Below, piece by piece: positions 39,947-48,972 of a stretch of 64,000 nucleotides of DNA (the stretch's first letter is position 1; the number at the start of each line of letters is the position of its first letter). Where the stretch lies: the NCBI GenBank assembly GCA_021807675.1, contig JAKBCR010000002.1, positions 22,803-86,802 of the forward strand, given 5' to 3'. Position numbers and translations under genes: made by a program. The DNA comes from Pseudomonadota bacterium (GTDB taxonomy: Bacteria > Pseudomonadota > Gammaproteobacteria > Steroidobacterales > Steroidobacteraceae). The notes under the pieces were generated by a model that saw only the letters and a program-made list of their open reading frames with translations, did not search any database and was not told the origin of the DNA.

Positions 39947-40363
39947 GGAGAGCCGGCCTGTAAGCCGGGTTCTGTCGAGGGCAATCATTCCTCTGCGATC
40001 CACGTCGCCGTGGACCTCTAGCGGCCTACCCGGAAGCGCGCGCGGATCGGCGCTGCACACTCTGTTGCCAGAGCCCGCTGCTTCCCTATTTGGCCTTGCT
40101 CCAGGTGGGGTTTGCCGTGCCAGCCTTGTTACCAAGGCCGCGGTGCGCTCTTACCGCACCGTTTCACCCTTGCCGTCCCTCGCGGCAGCGTGCGCTGCAC
40201 TGCAGCACAAGCGTTCACCACGAGAGCTTAGGCGGTTTGCTCTCTGTTGCACTTTCCGTGGGCTCGCGCCCCCCAGGCGTTACCTGGCACCTGATCCGCC
40301 GGAGCCCGGACTTTCCTCCCCCCCGACCGAAGTCGGAGCAGCGATTGCCCGGCCGGCTCTCCT
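39947..40363 (-). ncRNA. rnpB: RNase P RNA, bacterial type A
   Basis: Minus strand GGAGAGCCGGCC...GGGGGGAGGAAAGTCCGGGCTCC...CAGGTGCCAGGTAACGCCTGGGGGGC...GAAAGTGCAACAGAGAGCAAACCGCC...CGACAGAACCCGGCTTACAGGCCGGCTCTCC; ends estimated from P1 pairing. Confidence 0.95.
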
Positions 40364-40379
40364 GCTCATTATGGCGCAA

Positions 40380-40490
40380 AGAGCGGCATCCTGCCGCATT
40401 GCTCGGCCCATCCTGGGCCTCGCCCCTTCGGGGCCGGCACTTCGCGCCGTCCAAAATCGCTCCTGCGATTTTGTCACGGCGTCCCCGCGG
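40380..40490 (-). repeat. R3 structured repeat, copy b
   Basis: Reverse complement: TGACAAAATCGCAGGAGCGATTTTGGACGGCGCGAAGTGCCGGCCCCGAAGGGGCGAGGCCCAGGATGGGCCGAGCAATGCGGCAGGATGCCGCTC. Confidence 0.82.
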
Positions 40491-40522
40491 AGAAGGCATT
40501 TATACAGTCGAGGCCCCGGAGA

Positions 40523-41398
40523 TCAACGCTTCTCAGAGTGTCGTACGGCAAGCGCATAGGCTTCACTGCGCGTTGCCCCCGTCAGCTGCGCGGCGATCGC
40601 GGCCGCTCTGCTCGGCGACATCTCCTTCGACAGCAGATCGACAGCGCGGCGAAGAAGGCCGGTGTCGACCCCCGCGGCTTCGCGCGCGACACCCGCCACC
40701 ACGACCGTGATCTCGCCCCGCCTGAAGTTTTCCTCGCCCGCCGCCCTTTGCGCCAGCTCCGCGAGCGTGCCTCGATAGAGGGTCTCGTGCGCCTTGGTGA
40801 GCTCGCGCGCGACCACTGCGCGACGATCGCCGCCGAGCTCCCCGGCGAGGTCGGCAAGGGTCGCGGCGATGCGATGGGGCGCCTCGAAGAAGACGAGCGT
40901 GCGGGGCTCGTCGGCGAGTTGCGAGAGATGCGCCCGCCGCTCGCGCTCGCGCGTCGGCAGAAAGCCCTCGAAGCAAAAGCGGCTGACGGGCAGTCCCGCG
41001 ACGGCCAGTGCGGCCGTGATGGCGCAGGGACCGGGGATGGATTCGACATCGATGCCCGCGTCGCTTGCGGCTCGCACCAGCTCATAACCCGGGTCGGACA
41101 GTAGCGGTGTGCCGGCATCGCTGACCAGCGCGATGGTCTCGCCCGCGGCGAGCCGCGCCAGGATCTCTGGAACGCGCCGTGTCTCGTTGTGCGCATGCAG
41201 CGACAGCAACGGCCGCGCGATGCCGAGCGCCTGCAGCAGCGCCCCGGTGCGGCGCGTGTCTTCCGCGGCAATTGCGGCCGCGCTCTCGAGCGCCTGCCGG
41301 GCCCGTGCGCTGACATCTCCCATGTTGCCGATCGGCGTCGCGACGACTTGTAACCGGCCTCGCGGCTTGCCCACTATAATCCTCTCCTCATGCCGCAC
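40523..41398 (-). CDS. rsmI: 16S rRNA (cytidine(1402)-2'-O)-methyltransferase
   Basis: LQVVATPIGNMGDVSARARQALESAAAIAAEDTRRTGALL...LVSDAGTPLLSDPGYELVR...RFCFEGFLP. Confidence 0.95.
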   Translation of the reverse strand: MRHEERIIVGKPRGRLQVVATPIGNMGDVSARARQALESAAAIAAEDTRRTGALLQALGIARPLLSLHAHNETRRVPEILARLAAGETIALVSDAGTPLLSDPGYELVRAASDAGIDVESIPGPCAITAALAVAGLPVSRFCFEGFLPTRERERRAHLSQLADEPRTLVFFEAPHRIAATLADLAGELGGDRRAVVARELTKAHETLYRGTLAELAQRAAGEENFRRGEITVVVAGVAREAAGVDTGLLRRAVDLLSKEMSPSRAAAIAAQLTGATRSEAYALAVRHSEKR

Positions 41399-41452
41399 CC
41401 CGAAGCTCCGGGGCGGTCATAAGCTCGACTCTGGCACAAAGGCTTCTCAACC

Positions 41453-43297
41453 ATGCAAGCGCGATGGACCGTCAGCCTGGCTGCGCTCGCCGCAGTCACT
41501 TTAGTCCTCGCGGGCTGCGCGAGTGTTCCGCGCGGCCCCGCACCCTCCGCCGAGGGGGCCGCGGCGCTTGCCCGCCAGGGCAACCCCGTCGGCGCCGCCC
41601 GAATGTATGGCGCGCTTGCGCACGAGAGCCGCGGCGCGCAGCGCAACGGCTTCGTCATCCAGGCGGCGCAAGCCTATCTCATGGGGCGACGCCCGGACGA
41701 TGCGGCTCGCGTCCTTGATCTGCTTGTCTCCCCGCTGGCGGCCCCCGAGACGTTCGATCGTTCGCTGATCGAAGTCCGCATCGCGTTGCAGCGCCACCAA
41801 GCGGCGCATGCCTGGGATCTGATCCAGTCCATCACCGTGCCGCGGCAAGCGCAGCCCGCGACTCGGTACCTGCGCTTGAGACAAAGCGTCGCCTTCGCTG
41901 CCGGGCATCCGGCCGCGGGGGTCAAGGCGGAAATGCAGCTCGAGCACTGGCTGCTCAATGCGGCGGCCGTGCAACAAAGCCGGGTTACGCTCCTCGATGA
42001 CTTGCGCGACGCGGCGGAACGCGGCATCAAAATGCAGCCGCGTACCCAGAGAAGCCCCGTCGTCCGGGGCTGGCTCGAGCTGGCGCCCCTCGCGGCGGAG
42101 GAGGCACGCAACCCGACCATGGCGACGGCCGAGCTGTCCACGTGGCTTTCCGCTCATCCCGGCCATCCCGCCATTGAGATCGTGCGCAGCAAGCTGCTCG
42201 GCGAGCAGCCGCAGCCTCTCGCCGCGCAGGCTCATATCGCCTTGCTGCTACCCATCACCGGCCCCATGGGGCCGCTGGCTGCCAGTGTGCGTGACGGCTT
42301 CCTTACCGCATATTATCAATCACCGGTGCGGCAGCGGCCCGTCGTCCGCCTCTACGATACGGGGGGGGACAAGTCCATTCCCGATGTCATTGCCTCTGCG
42401 ACTCGCGCCGGTGCCGACATCATCGTGGGGCCCCTCACGCGCCAGGCAGTAGCGGCAGCAGCCGCGGACCGGGCACAGCGCCCGCCGTTACTGGCGCTCA
42501 ATTTCCTGCCGGAAGGAGAGCCAGCGCCGCCGCTCTTTTTCCAATTCGCCCTTTCGCCGGTGTCGGAGGCCAGGATGGTCGCCCGCCGCGTTCTGAGCGA
42601 CGGGCACCGGTTGGGGATAGCGATCGTGCCAGCGGGAGAATGGGGCTCGCGCGTGCTTGCTGCCTTTACGCAGCGGCTGCAGAGCGGCGGCGGCACGGTG
42701 CTCGCCAGCACGATGATCGATCCGTCGGAGGCCGACTATTCCGCCGAGCTCAAGCAGGTGCTGGGCATCGACCAGAGCCGCGCCCGGCTCGAGCGGTTGG
42801 AATCCCTTCTGGGTACGCGCCTGAAGTTCGTACCGCGACGCCGTGAAGACATCCAGTTCATTTTCGCGCCCGCGCCGCCGGGCATCGAGCGGCTGCTGCA
42901 GCCGCAATTGCGGTTCTTCTACGCCGGCGGCCTCCCGACCTATTCGACGTCCGATGCCTTCGATCCCGATCCGCGCGCCAACGAGGACCTCGACGGGCTC
43001 ATGTTTCCCGACATGCCGTGGATGCTCGGCAGCCCGCTGGCCGAGGCCGTCCGGTCGGCTGCCACCCAGGCGTGGCCCGCCGGTGGGCCGGAGCAGGGGC
43101 GCCTCTTTGCCTTCGGGTTCGACGCCTATCGGCTCGCCGAGGCACTGCGGCAGAACTCGGCCCCATCGGCGCTGGATATCAGTGGCCTTACGGGGCAGTT
43201 GACATTGGAGCCCGACGGACGCATCCATCGCCACCTCATCTGGGCCCAGCTCCATGACGGTGAGGCTGCGGAGCTTCCAAGCGCCCCGGGGTCCTGA
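41453..43297 (+). CDS. Penicillin-binding protein activator, LpoA family lipoprotein
   Basis: Lipobox LVLAGCASVP; TPR-like N-half; HIALLLPITGPMGPLAASVRDGFLTAYY...; located between rsmI and yraN. Confidence 0.88.
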   Translation: MQARWTVSLAALAAVTLVLAGCASVPRGPAPSAEGAAALARQGNPVGAARMYGALAHESRGAQRNGFVIQAAQAYLMGRRPDDAARVLDLLVSPLAAPETFDRSLIEVRIALQRHQAAHAWDLIQSITVPRQAQPATRYLRLRQSVAFAAGHPAAGVKAEMQLEHWLLNAAAVQQSRVTLLDDLRDAAERGIKMQPRTQRSPVVRGWLELAPLAAEEARNPTMATAELSTWLSAHPGHPAIEIVRSKLLGEQPQPLAAQAHIALLLPITGPMGPLAASVRDGFLTAYYQSPVRQRPVVRLYDTGGDKSIPDVIASATRAGADIIVGPLTRQAVAAAAADRAQRPPLLALNFLPEGEPAPPLFFQFALSPVSEARMVARRVLSDGHRLGIAIVPAGEWGSRVLAAFTQRLQSGGGTVLASTMIDPSEADYSAELKQVLGIDQSRARLERLESLLGTRLKFVPRRREDIQFIFAPAPPGIERLLQPQLRFFYAGGLPTYSTSDAFDPDPRANEDLDGLMFPDMPWMLGSPLAEAVRSAATQAWPAGGPEQGRLFAFGFDAYRLAEALRQNSAPSALDISGLTGQLTLEPDGRIHRHLIWAQLHDGEAAELPSAPGS

Positions 43298-43376
43298 CCG
43301 GGCGACAGGATCGCTCCTCGATCCAAGGACAGGGCTCGCCCCTTCGGAAGGTCCCGTCGAGACCTGCGCGCAGCGC

Positions 43377-43757
43377 ATGAAGAGCGCCCTCACAGAGCGG
43401 CAGCGGCTTGGAAATCGAGCCGAGGATGCCGCGGTCTCGTACCTGCGCGCGCAGGGTGCGCTCATCCTCCTCAGGAATTACCGCTGTCGCTGCGGTGAGC
43501 TCGACATCATCGCCCAGGTCGCAGAGCGCGAGCTGGCGATCGTGGAGGTCCGCACGCGCTCATCGCGAGCCTATGGAGGAGCTGCGGCGAGCGTTGACGC
43601 CGGCAAGCGACAGCGGCTGATCCGGGCAGCGAGCCGGCTTCTGCAGCAAAGAAGAGACCTCGCCCGCTTACGCGCCCGGTTCGACGTCATCGTCGTATCC
43701 GACCCGTGTGGTGATGCGCCGCAGATCGAGTGGATCAAACATGCATTTTCGACCTGA
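43377..43757 (+). CDS. YraN/UPF0102 family putative endonuclease
   Basis: RQRLGNRAEDAAVSYLRAQGALILLRNYRCRCGELDIIAQ...LAIVEVRTRSS. Confidence 0.88.
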   Translation: MKSALTERQRLGNRAEDAAVSYLRAQGALILLRNYRCRCGELDIIAQVAERELAIVEVRTRSSRAYGGAAASVDAGKRQRLIRAASRLLQQRRDLARLRARFDVIVVSDPCGDAPQIEWIKHAFST

Positions 43758-43911
43758 AAAAAGCCTGAGGCCGAGGTCGAGATAACCTACTGGATAAGAT
43801 TATTCAGGCAAGCTGCTGATTGCTAAGACGAATGACTCCAAGGTGCTGTTTGAAGCTCCTTCCGGTTCTACATAACTCCCTGTGAATGCGACGAATTTCT
43901 CACTATTTCAA

Positions 43912-43940
43912 TTGACATGGCGCGCCCGCGATTTCATAGT
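43912..43940 (+). promoter_or_regulatory. Putative sigma-70 promoter of mraZ/dcw operon
   Basis: TTGACA (43912-43917), 17-bp spacer, CATAGT (43935-43940). Confidence 0.6.
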
Positions 43941-43949
43941 GGCAGCAAG

Positions 43950-43974
43950 TGGGAGAAAGTGGGAGGAGATGGGT
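43950..43974 (+). promoter_or_regulatory. MraZ box: three TGGGN direct repeats with 5-bp spacers
   Basis: TGGGA-gaaag-TGGGA-ggaga-TGGGT directly upstream of mraZ and just after the predicted promoter. Confidence 0.85.
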
Positions 43975-43993
43975 AGATCCCTCGCACGAGTGC

Positions 43994-44446
43994 ATGTTTC
44001 GCGGCGCCACAAAAGTCACCCTGGATGAGAAAGGTCGGATGGTCATGCCCACCCGTTATCGGGAGCAGATCGTCGAGCGCGCCCAGGGAAGACTGGTGGT
44101 CACCGTCGACCGGGACCGCTGCCTTCTCATTTACCCGCTGCCCGAGTGGGAGCTGATCGAGAGCAAGCTGATGAGTCTGCCGACCCTGCATGCGCAGGCG
44201 CGGCGGCTGCAGCGCCTCATGGTTGGCCATGCGAACGACCTCGAGCTCGATGGGCATGGCCGGATTCTACTGCCACCCGAGCTGCGCGAGTTCGCGGGCC
44301 TCGAGCGTCATGGGATGTTGATCGGCCAGGGCAACCGCTTCGAATTGTGGAACGAGTCGCGCTGGGGCGAGCGGCTCGATGACTGGCTGAAGAGCGAGGA
44401 GGCTGCGACGGACCTGCCGTCGGAGCTCGACTCGTTGGCGTTGTAA
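43994..44446 (+). CDS. mraZ: Transcriptional regulator MraZ
   Basis: MFRGATKVTLDEKGRMVMPTRYREQI...DGHGRILLPPELREFAGLERHGMLIGQGNRFELWNESRW. Confidence 0.96.
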   Translation: MFRGATKVTLDEKGRMVMPTRYREQIVERAQGRLVVTVDRDRCLLIYPLPEWELIESKLMSLPTLHAQARRLQRLMVGHANDLELDGHGRILLPPELREFAGLERHGMLIGQGNRFELWNESRWGERLDDWLKSEEAATDLPSELDSLAL

Positions 44447-44457
44447 GAGTCGGGGCT

Positions 44458-45390
44458 GTGGCTGTGGTCGAGCACATCCCGGTGCTCGCAGATGAGGCGC
44501 TCGGGGCATTAGCCCCCGAGCCGGACGGTTATTATGTCGATGCGACGTTCGGGCGCGGCGGTCATACGGCACTCCTACTCCAGGCCCTGGGTCGAGAGGG
44601 CCGCGTGCTCGCGATCGACCGGGACCCGCAGGCCGTCGCGGCCGGCCGGCAGCGCTTCGCCGGCGAAATGCGGCTTGCGCTCGTGCACGCGCCGTTTGCC
44701 GATATTGGTGCGCTCGTGCCGGCTCACGCGGGCGGCCGCGCTTGCCGGGGTATTCTGTTCGACCTCGGCGTTTCCTCGCCCCAGCTCGACGACCCGGCGC
44801 GCGGCTTCAGCTTCCGGGCCGACGGTCCGCTCGATATGCGCATGGACCCGACACGGGGCGAGCCGGTCAGCGCGTGGCTCGCTCGCGCGAGCGTCGACGA
44901 GATTCGCGAGGTGATCGCCACTCTGGGTGAAGAGCGCTTCGCGCGCCGCGTGGCACAGGCGATCGTCGCAGCGAGGCGCGAGCGGCCGATCGAGCGCACG
45001 CGTGAGCTCGCGGAGCTGGTTGCGCGCGCCGTGAGGACGCGGGAGCCGGGGAAGCATCCCGCCACCCGCACCTTCCAGGCGCTGCGAATGTACGCCAACG
45101 ACGAGCTCGGACAGCTCGAACAGGCGCTCACCGGCGCGGTCGACTCGCTCTCCTTGGGCGGACGCCTGGCGGTGATCAGCTTCCATTCGCTCGAGGATCG
45201 TCTGGTCAAGCGCTTCATGCAGCGTGAGTCCCAGCTCGATCCCGCCGTGGCGTCTCTGCCGATCGTGCCGCCGCAGCTCACGCCGCGCTTGAAGCTGGTC
45301 GGCCGCAAGATCCGCCCGAGCCGGGAGGAAGTCGCGCGCAATCCCCGAGCGCGCAGCGCGTTGCTGCGCGTGGCGGAGAAGGCGGTATGA
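44458..45390 (+). CDS. rsmH: 16S rRNA (cytosine(1402)-N4)-methyltransferase
   Basis: HIPVLADEALGALAPEPDGYYVDATFGRGGHT...FDLGVSSPQLDDPARGFSFRADGPLDMRMD. Confidence 0.97.
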   Translation: MAVVEHIPVLADEALGALAPEPDGYYVDATFGRGGHTALLLQALGREGRVLAIDRDPQAVAAGRQRFAGEMRLALVHAPFADIGALVPAHAGGRACRGILFDLGVSSPQLDDPARGFSFRADGPLDMRMDPTRGEPVSAWLARASVDEIREVIATLGEERFARRVAQAIVAARRERPIERTRELAELVARAVRTREPGKHPATRTFQALRMYANDELGQLEQALTGAVDSLSLGGRLAVISFHSLEDRLVKRFMQRESQLDPAVASLPIVPPQLTPRLKLVGRKIRPSREEVARNPRARSALLRVAEKAV

Positions 45391-45668
45391 GGCTCGCGAG
45401 GACCACACTCGGGGTTGCCATCGCGGCGCTCTGGGTGGGAGTGCTGGTGTCCGCGGGCGGTGCGGTCTACTGCACATTCCGCGCGCGCCAGCTGTTTATC
45501 CGGCTGGAGCAGCTGGACACCCAACGCGACAACCTGGACATCCAATGGGGTCAGCTGCAGCTCGAGCAGAGTGCCTGGTCCTCGCATGCCTTGGTCGAGA
45601 GCGTCGCGGGCACCAAGCTGCACATGAGCATGCCGGCGCCCAAGGACATCGTGGTCGTGTATCCATGA
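45387..45668 (+). CDS. ftsL: Cell division protein FtsL
   Basis: Short single-TM protein between rsmH and ftsI; ...QLFIRLEQLDTQRDNLDIQWGQLQLEQSAW. Confidence 0.9.
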   Translation: MRLARTTLGVAIAALWVGVLVSAGGAVYCTFRARQLFIRLEQLDTQRDNLDIQWGQLQLEQSAWSSHALVESVAGTKLHMSMPAPKDIVVVYP

Positions 45669-47383
45669 GGACCCGCAGCGCACGACACAACGCGCCTCGC
45701 GCCTTCCGCTGGCGGGCGCATTTTCTCGTTGGGGTGCTCGTTCTGATCGCGGCGGCGCTCGTCGGCCGTGCAATCGACCTGCAGCTGTTCGAGTACTCCT
45801 TCCTGTCGAAGCAGGGTGATGCCCGCTTCACGCGCATCGTCGACATCCCGGCGCACCGCGGCACCATCACCGACCGCTACGGCGAGCCTCTTGCGGTGAG
45901 CACGCCGGTCGATTCGATCTGGGTCAACCCCAAGCAGATCGCGCTCGTGCCCAAGCAGATCCCGCGCCTGGCCGCCGCGCTCCACATCAACCCCCAGGAC
46001 CTGGAGCGCCACATCACGAGCAATCTGGATCGCGATTTCCTCTACGTCTCGCGCCAGCGTCAGCCGGCGTTCGCCGAGCGGATCAAGGCGTTCGGCATTC
46101 CGGGCGTGTACCTCTCGCGCGAGTACCGGCGGTACTACCCGGCCGGTGAGGTGACGGGACAGCTCATCGGCTTCACCAATATCGACGACCAGGGGCAGGC
46201 CGGACTCGAGCTTGCTTACGACCAATGGCTCACGGGCATCGACGGCGAGAAGCGCGTCATCCAGGACAACTACGGCAGGATAGTTCAGGACGTCGAGAGC
46301 ATCCGTCCGGCGCGCCCCGGGCGCGATCTCGTCCTCTCCATCGACATGCGTATCCAGTACCTCGCTTATCGCGCGTTGAAAGCGCAGGTGGCTGCGCAGG
46401 ATGCACGCTCCGGCTCCATGGTGGTGATCGACATCGCCACGGGCGAGGTGCTCGCCATGGTCGACCAGCCGGCCTTCAATCCGAATGACCGTGACCAGAT
46501 GCTGCCACGGCTCTATCGCAACCGGGCGGTGACCGACATCTTCGAGCCGGGCTCCTCCATGAAGCCGTTCTTCGTCGCGGCCGGGCTCATCTCCGGCGAG
46601 TACAACGATCACTCGATCATCAATACCTCGCCCGGTTACATCACCGTCGAGGGGCACACCTTCACCGACGAGGCGGATTTCGGGCCAATCGACCTCTCCC
46701 TGGTGCTCGCCCACAGCTCGAATGTCGGCATGGCGCACGTCGCCCTGTCCCTGCAGCCGAAACTCATTTGGACGACGCTCCACGATTTCGGGTTCGGGCA
46801 ACTGGCGAGCAACGGTTATCCGGGAGAGTCGGCCGGGCTGCTCACCTACTACTCGCAGTGGCGGCCGATCGATATCGCCACGATGGCGCACGGCTACGGC
46901 ATCGCCGTGACGGCGCTGCAGCTTGCGCATGCCTACGCCACGATCGGCGCGTTCGGCATCGAGCGGCCGATCTCGTTCCTGCGGGTCGACTCGCCGCCGC
47001 TGGGCAAGCGTGTCATGAGCGCGCGGCTGTGCCGCGAGCTCATCGGGCTGATGCGCGCGGTGATCTCGCCCATAGGCACGGCGCCTGGGGCGGCCATTCC
47101 GGGCTACAGTGTTTCCGGCAAGACCGGCACGGCGTGGATTGCCGACGACGGCAGCTACCGCGAACACCACTTCGTTGCGGACTTCGAGGGCATGGCGCCG
47201 GCCAGCGCTCCGCGCCTCGCGGCCGCGGTCATCATCGACGACCCGCGGCACGGTCCGCACCAGGGCGGCCAGGTGGCGGCGCCCGTGTTCGCGAAGGTGA
47301 TCGGCCGGGCGCTTCGCCTGATGGGGGTAGCGCCGGACGAGCCGGTGGGGCAATCGGAAGAGCTGCAGGCGTCAATCCAATGA
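45665..47383 (+). CDS. ftsI: Peptidoglycan transpeptidase FtsI (PBP3)
   Basis: RGTITDRYGEPLAVSTPVDSIWVNPKQ...FEPGSSMKPF (SxxK)...SSNVGM...SGKTGTAW; start MRTRSARHN at 45665. Confidence 0.96.
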   Translation: MRTRSARHNAPRAFRWRAHFLVGVLVLIAAALVGRAIDLQLFEYSFLSKQGDARFTRIVDIPAHRGTITDRYGEPLAVSTPVDSIWVNPKQIALVPKQIPRLAAALHINPQDLERHITSNLDRDFLYVSRQRQPAFAERIKAFGIPGVYLSREYRRYYPAGEVTGQLIGFTNIDDQGQAGLELAYDQWLTGIDGEKRVIQDNYGRIVQDVESIRPARPGRDLVLSIDMRIQYLAYRALKAQVAAQDARSGSMVVIDIATGEVLAMVDQPAFNPNDRDQMLPRLYRNRAVTDIFEPGSSMKPFFVAAGLISGEYNDHSIINTSPGYITVEGHTFTDEADFGPIDLSLVLAHSSNVGMAHVALSLQPKLIWTTLHDFGFGQLASNGYPGESAGLLTYYSQWRPIDIATMAHGYGIAVTALQLAHAYATIGAFGIERPISFLRVDSPPLGKRVMSARLCRELIGLMRAVISPIGTAPGAAIPGYSVSGKTGTAWIADDGSYREHHFVADFEGMAPASAPRLAAAVIIDDPRHGPHQGGQVAAPVFAKVIGRALRLMGVAPDEPVGQSEELQASIQ

Positions 47384-48972
47384 CCGCGGCCATGAATCCA
47401 GCCTCGACACACCGCGCCCGGCTCGTGGAGCTCGCCGCCGGGCTGGCCGATGCCCCTGCGACGCTCGAGGTCAGCGACGTCACGCTCGACTCGCGCGCGG
47501 CCAGTCCGGGGGCGTTGTTTCTTGCCTGCCGCGGCCACGGCCGCCACGGCGCACAGTTCGCCGGTGAGGCGCTGGCGCGCGGGGCGAGCGCGGTGCTCTA
47601 CGAGCCGTCTCCTGGGGCATCAGAGCTCATACAGGCGGGTCTCAGCGGGTCGACTCGCGCTGGGGAGGTGTTCGTCGCGCCCGTGCCGGAGCTCTCCTCC
47701 CAGGCCGGAATCATCGCCGATCGGTTCTTCGGCCGGCCATCGCAGGCCCTGACGGTTGTAGGGATCACCGGCACGAATGGCAAGACGACTTGCGCGTGGC
47801 TTCTCGCCCAGGCGCTGCGCCCGCGCACGCATGCGCCCGCTGGCGGGTCTGCCGCCACGGGACGCCGCTGGCGCGGCCCTGCCGCCTACATGGGCACGCT
47901 CGGGTACGGTTTTCCAGGCGCGCTGACTCCTACGGACAACACCACGCCTGATGCCGTTTCCGTTCACCGCCGCCTTGCTGCGATGAAGGCTCTGGGTGCC
48001 GAAGTGGTAAGCATGGAAGTGTCCTCGCACGCGCTCGATCAGGATCGGGTGGGTGGAGTGCGCTTCCATACCGCCGCGTTCACCAATCTCACACGCGAGC
48101 ATCTCGACTATCACGGGACGATGGCGGCCTACGCGCAGGCGAAGGCGCGGCTCTTCGCCTGGCCCGGCCTCGCAATGCGGGTGATCAACGTGGACGATGA
48201 GCTCGGGGCGCGACTCGCCGGGCAACTTTCCGAGGCGCAGCTGGTCATCACCACGCGAGGCAGCGCTGAGCCGCCGGCGGCGCATGCCGCGAAAGTGGTG
48301 CGCGCAACGCGCGTCGAGGCTGCTGTGTCCGGCCTGCGCATCGACGTGCAATCAAGCTGGGGAGCGACAAAACTCGACGTGCCGCTGATCGGTGACTTCA
48401 ACGCCGACAACGCCCTCACGGTGCTCGCCGTGCTGCTCGCCTGGGGAGTCCCGCTCGCCGAGGCGACCGCGGCGCTCGGGACATGTCGGGCGGCGCCTGG
48501 ACGGATGGAAGCGTTCGGCGGCCGCGCCGGAGTGCCGCTCGCCATCGTCGACTATGCCCACACGCCCGATGCGCTCGCGAAGGCGCTGCGCGCCGCCCGC
48601 CTGCACTGCCGCGGGCGGCTGCGGGTCGTCTTCGGCTGCGGCGGCGATCGCGATCCAGGCAAGCGGCCGATGATGGGGCGTATCGCCGCCGAGCTCGCGG
48701 ATGAGTCGGTGGTGACAGATGACAACCCGCGCAGCGAGCCTCCCGAGCGGATCGTGCGGCAGATCCTGGCGGGCCTTCCCCACGCCGCCGCGGCTCGGGT
48801 CGAGCACGACCGTGCGCTGGCGATCCAGGCCACGCTCGCGCGATCGGGACCGCAGGACGTGGTGTTGATTGCTGGGAAGGGGCATGAGGAGTATCAGATC
48901 TACGGCGGTGAGCGCCGTCCGTTCAGCGACCAGGGCGTGGTACGTGCGGCACTGGAGGCGACGGAGCCGTGA
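47380..48972 (+). CDS. murE: UDP-MurNAc-L-Ala-D-Glu:meso-DAP ligase
   Basis: [21 protein letters not shown]...EVSSHALDQDRVGGVRFHTAAFTNLTREHLDYHGTM...DDNPRSEPPERI; ATGA overlap with ftsI. Confidence 0.96.
   Translation: MTAAMNPASTHRARLVELAAGLADAPATLEVSDVTLDSRAASPGALFLACRGHGRHGAQFAGEALARGASAVLYEPSPGASELIQAGLSGSTRAGEVFVAPVPELSSQAGIIADRFFGRPSQALTVVGITGTNGKTTCAWLLAQALRPRTHAPAGGSAATGRRWRGPAAYMGTLGYGFPGALTPTDNTTPDAVSVHRRLAAMKALGAEVVSMEVSSHALDQDRVGGVRFHTAAFTNLTREHLDYHGTMAAYAQAKARLFAWPGLAMRVINVDDELGARLAGQLSEAQLVITTRGSAEPPAAHAAKVVRATRVEAAVSGLRIDVQSSWGATKLDVPLIGDFNADNALTVLAVLLAWGVPLAEATAALGTCRAAPGRMEAFGGRAGVPLAIVDYAHTPDALAKALRAARLHCRGRLRVVFGCGGDRDPGKRPMMGRIAAELADESVVTDDNPRSEPPERIVRQILAGLPHAAAARVEHDRALAIQATLARSGPQDVVLIAGKGHEEYQIYGGERRPFSDQGVVRAALEATEP

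Noticed and set aside
43300-43350. Additional R3 copy between the lpoA-like gene and yraN
   Set aside because: Has GGATCG-CTCCT-CGATCC and GGCTCGCCCCTTCGG pieces, but in a different order from R3; too weak to call.
45551-47353. 600-aa minus-strand ORF opposite ftsI
   Set aside because: Antisense shadow of ftsI; same for 48900-50786, 52768-54147, 55226-56680, 60761-61987, 14106-16409 and 2947-4425.
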